A stretch of DNA of 64,000 nt, from NCBI RefSeq assembly GCF_024347335.1, contig NZ_AP025463.1, forward strand, positions 1,860,001 through 1,924,000, read 5' to 3'. How positions within the stretch are numbered: position 1 is the first letter of the stretch; every line of letters begins with the position of its first letter. Of this stretch, positions 61,664 to 64,000 are shown piece after piece. Under the pieces are notes generated by a model. That model saw only the letters and a program-made list of their open reading frames with translations. It ran no database searches and had not been told where the DNA came from. The DNA comes from Vibrio celticus. Lineage in GTDB: Bacteria; Pseudomonadota; Gammaproteobacteria; Enterobacterales; Vibrionaceae. Both the position numbers and the translations under genes were made by a program.

Positions 61664-62936
61664 GTGAAGCCGATGACGATTATCTCCCTACAAAAGCAGT
61701 TTAAGCAATTCTTTAATGCTGATAGCCTTCAAAAAATGGCGAAAAGTACAGGACTTATGAAGCGATGTCGGGCTATCTTACCCGACCAGCTAGTAGTAAG
61801 CCTAGTGGCCGCTTTGAGCAAAGGAAACTGCTCATCTATTGCCGATTTACTAAGGCAATTCAATGGGATGTGCTTAAGCGCTAAAGATACTGTGGCTTAT
61901 AAGCCCTACCATAACCAGTTAAGAAAAGAAGAATTTCCGATATTCATGCGCCAATTGGCCATGCGAGCGATAGCTCAGTTTGCTCGCCAGCAGAGTGCCA
62001 ACCTACCAGATAAACTCGCCACCTTTGATGATGTGCTGCTTCAAGATGGTAGCTCTTTCCACATTCATCGTGACCTTTCGAACGTTTACCCGAGCCGATT
62101 TAAACGCAATCCAGCCGCAGTTGAATGCCATATGACAATGTCTTTAAAAAGCTTTTCTCCAGTCGCAATGAGCATCAGCGCTGATACAGCATCAGAAAGA
62201 GACTTTTGCCCGCCCCAAAACAATGAGTAACAAATTGTTGTTGGCTGACGCAGGGTACCCTGACTTCCAATTCTTTACTGAGCTTGAACTGTATGGTGGT
62301 TTCTATATTTTCGAGGAGCAAAGTCCCTGAATCCTCATGTTATAGAAGCGAAACGGTCAGGGCCGGCATTTATCTAAACTAGAAGGAAAGAAGCTCAAAG
62401 ACATCACTCGAGGTACTAATCGCTCACAGGTACTCGACCTTAAAGTTCGTAGTGGTAAGCAAGAATTTAGAGTGGTAAGACGTTGGTTTGCAGAAGAAAA
62501 GCGATTCTGTATTTGGTTAACTAACTTGCCTTCAGGTACCTATACTGCTGATGACATAATGGCGATCTACCGCTGTCGATGGCAGGTGGAGTTGCTTTTT
62601 AAAGAATTAAAATCTCACACAAACTGGCAACGATTTGTCACCGCACAAAAGGCCATCGTTGATGGGCTTATCTGGGCCAGTTTACTCTCGCTGATCATCA
62701 GGCGCAGTACTGCGCTTCAGATAATGCCATCGGTCTCGCTGTTTAAGGCGGCAAAAAATGTGGATGTGTGGCTGTTGCCCATATTTGAATGTATCAGCCA
62801 CAAGGCATGGTCAGAAATAGGCAATAAACTGGAATGGGCCTCTAGCTATATATTTAAGAACGCACAAAAGTCCGCCCAGAGGAAGTCAAAGAAAAACATC
62901 ACGTTAGACGGGATTTATGCTGGTCTTAATGCTTAA
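61664..62936 (+). pseudogene. IS4-family transposase, broken by several frameshifts
   Basis: An IS4-type DDE transposase in pieces. The N-terminal piece (61664-62230, 188 residues) carries the first catalytic aspartate region (LLQDGSSFHIH). Beyond it the frame shifts near 62205-62215, again near 62315 and near 62365; the stretch with ADAGYPDF (second aspartate) falls between the first two. The C-terminal piece (62472-62936) carries an intact Y-x2-R-x3-E-x6-K signature (YRCRWQVELLFKELK). Clear terminal inverted repeats were not found, so element borders are uncertain. It is likely inactive unless the shifts are sequence errors. Confidence 0.88.
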
Positions 62937-63023
62937 GGTTCAGTCTATGAAGCTGTTCTTCAAACCTTTAACGTCTTCAAAAGATTGTGAAGCTGTTAAA
63001 GCATAATCAGAATTGATTGAACC

Positions 63024-63052
63024 AAAGCCCGCATTCAAATGCGGGCTTTTTT
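63024..63052 (+). terminator. Strong intrinsic terminator
   Basis: aaagcccgcat-tcaa-atgcgggctttttt, an 11-bp stem with a T tract. It probably belonged to the AGCS gene at 60241 before the IS4 element inserted. Confidence 0.95.
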
Positions 63053-63117
63053 ATGTCCCTTCGATACTTAAACTGATTGAATTATTACTATCGTATATCC
63101 ACAAATAAAATAAGATT

Positions 63118-63211
63118 TTAATTAGACCAGTGTTCTAATTAATTTATTGGTAAAGATTGAACCAAAACTCTCTAATTAAAAGCTCGCTAATAAAATCAAC
63201 ACTTAATTAGA
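63118..63211. repeat. Four copies of a 9-bp element upstream of the ToxR-like gene
   Basis: TTAATTAGA or its complement TCTAATTAA occurs at 63118-63126, 63134-63142, 63171-63179 and 63203-63211. The first two form an inverted pair 7 bp apart; the last two form a second inverted pair in the opposite order. They lie 188-281 bp before the start codon and look like operators. Confidence 0.65.
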
Positions 63212-63398
63212 TGTTACTTATATTTAACAGATTGTGACTAAATGGCAGAGTTTCTTTCATAAACAAATAAAGAACGCTTTTGTTATGACCACTCAAAAAC
63301 ACACCAGAATAAAACATGTGACTTTAATTCATATAATAGTCAGTTTATAGTCATCTAAATTGTTGAGAGAATTATAATAAAAATAAAACGTTGGCTAT

Positions 63399-64000
63399 AT
63401 GATCAGATTCGACCCGATTAAAAACCGTATTTATAACGACGAACGTTCTATTAAGATAGGATATCGTGAGACTCTCGTTTTAGAGTTATTACTCAAAAAC
63501 TCACCTGAGATTGTGAACAAACAAGATATTATTAGCTTCGCATGGGGAAGCGAGTTCATTGGGGATACGTCACTTGCGAAGTGTATCAGCTTACTTCGCC
63601 AAGGGTTCGTTAAGCTTGGTATCAGAGAAACACCCATCGTCACGGTGCCAAAGGTCGGTTACCGCCTAATTGATGAATGCGTCTTTATTGACTCGCAACC
63701 ACAAAGCGAAACCACTGTTCCTCTCACTCCTGTGAGTGACAAAGTTCCACTCGGTCATAGTAGTATTGCAGCCTCTATTGCGAGCAACGATACACCTGAA
63801 TCCAAATCGACTTCACTTGCCTATTCTCAGGTCAGCTTATACAAAAACAGACTGTGTTACTTCATAACGGGCTGTTTGCTGTTGTCCTCGGCACTGTTGG
63901 CTTTTGCTAAAGTTCACGATAAAAGCCTTGGTGATATCGCCCCCTTTAACCGACTTAATGAACAATGGGTTGGGCAGGTACAAGTTTTTCAAGAAACAGA
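63399..64000 (+). CDS. ToxR/CadC-like membrane transcription regulator, 3' part beyond the window
   Basis: The first 200 residues of a transmembrane regulator. Residues 1-100 are a winged-helix DNA-binding domain of the OmpR/ToxR type: MIRFDPIKNRIYND, then LLLKNSPEIVNKQDIISFAW and the wing VTVPKVGYRLID. A serine/threonine/proline-rich linker follows (about 105-145), then a membrane span near 151-170 (YFITGCLLLSSALLAFA), with the start of a periplasmic domain. It is not ToxR itself as far as I can tell. The ATG at 63399 has only a weak ribosome site. Confidence 0.85.
   Translation, partial: MIRFDPIKNRIYNDERSIKIGYRETLVLELLLKNSPEIVNKQDIISFAWGSEFIGDTSLAKCISLLRQGFVKLGIRETPIVTVPKVGYRLIDECVFIDSQPQSETTVPLTPVSDKVPLGHSSIAASIASNDTPESKSTSLAYSQVSLYKNRLCYFITGCLLLSSALLAFAKVHDKSLGDIAPFNRLNEQWVGQVQVFQET

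Larger units (their letters stand above)
62937..63398 (+). other. Region between the IS4 remnant and the ToxR-like gene
   Basis: A 462-bp gap holding, in order, the right end of the IS remnant, a strong terminator (63024-63052) and an AT-rich promoter region with four copies of a 9-bp element (63118-63211). No additional gene was seen. Confidence 0.6.

Overview
The window looks like Vibrio chromosome, most likely a member of the Splendidus-type marine vibrios. The basis is gene content rather than a database hit: a LapA-type giant adhesin, a VF530-family DNA-binding protein, DUF2750, a ToxR-like membrane regulator, a tandem glycine riboswitch in front of an AGCS symporter, and several GGDEF/HD-GYP proteins. 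Base composition is moderate, with AT-rich intergenic regions. No tRNA, rRNA, prophage or CRISPR was seen.

Region 1 (1-14.9 kb) is a biofilm-adhesin locus. A giant minus-strand gene runs off the left edge. It has an N-terminal retention module with a LapG-type TAAG cleavage site, three 252-bp repeats, about 25 nearly identical ~318-bp repeats, then Ig-like, PA14, cadherin-like, RTX and vWA segments. In this sequence its frame is broken many times. The breaks sit mostly at one repeat junction and look like consensus collapse in assembly rather than biology. Divergent from it are a TolC-family outer-membrane protein and an OmpA-family protein, translationally coupled.

Region 2 (15-23.3 kb) is housekeeping and small genes: DUF2750, a TPR-GGDEF cyclase whose 3' end overlaps queC tail to tail, queC and queE (queuosine precursor), a YidA-like phosphatase, an exported Nudix/degenerate-PAP2 fusion, a GNAT acetyltransferase, a glycine-zipper lipoprotein and a secreted protein of unknown function. 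Region 3 (23.4-32.6 kb) is the methylcitrate (propionate) operon gntR-prpB-prpC-acnD-prpF-prpE on the minus strand, with three matching palindromes in front of the GntR regulator.

Region 4 (32.8-43.3 kb) holds a 1057-residue sensor with a periplasmic solute-binding-like domain and an HD-GYP domain carrying a long insertion, a tctCBA tripartite tricarboxylate transporter, a TauE/SafE-type permease, a small membrane protein, VF530 and a second GAF-HD-GYP protein. Region 5 (43.4-50 kb) is the oxidative pentose phosphate operon zwf-pgl-gnd and a CitA/CitB-type two-component system that could serve the distant tctCBA.

Region 6 (50.5-64 kb) has a small orphan gene, a four-gene export operon (TolC, HlyD, two ABC-2 permeases) with no ATPase gene, two AGCS alanine/glycine symporters, a 58-residue cysteine-rich small gene, a membrane-anchored coiled-coil protein, a 52-residue membrane protein, a tandem glycine riboswitch with a Shine-Dalgarno-masking hairpin, a multiply frameshifted IS4-family element, and the start of a ToxR-like regulator preceded by four copies of a 9-bp element.
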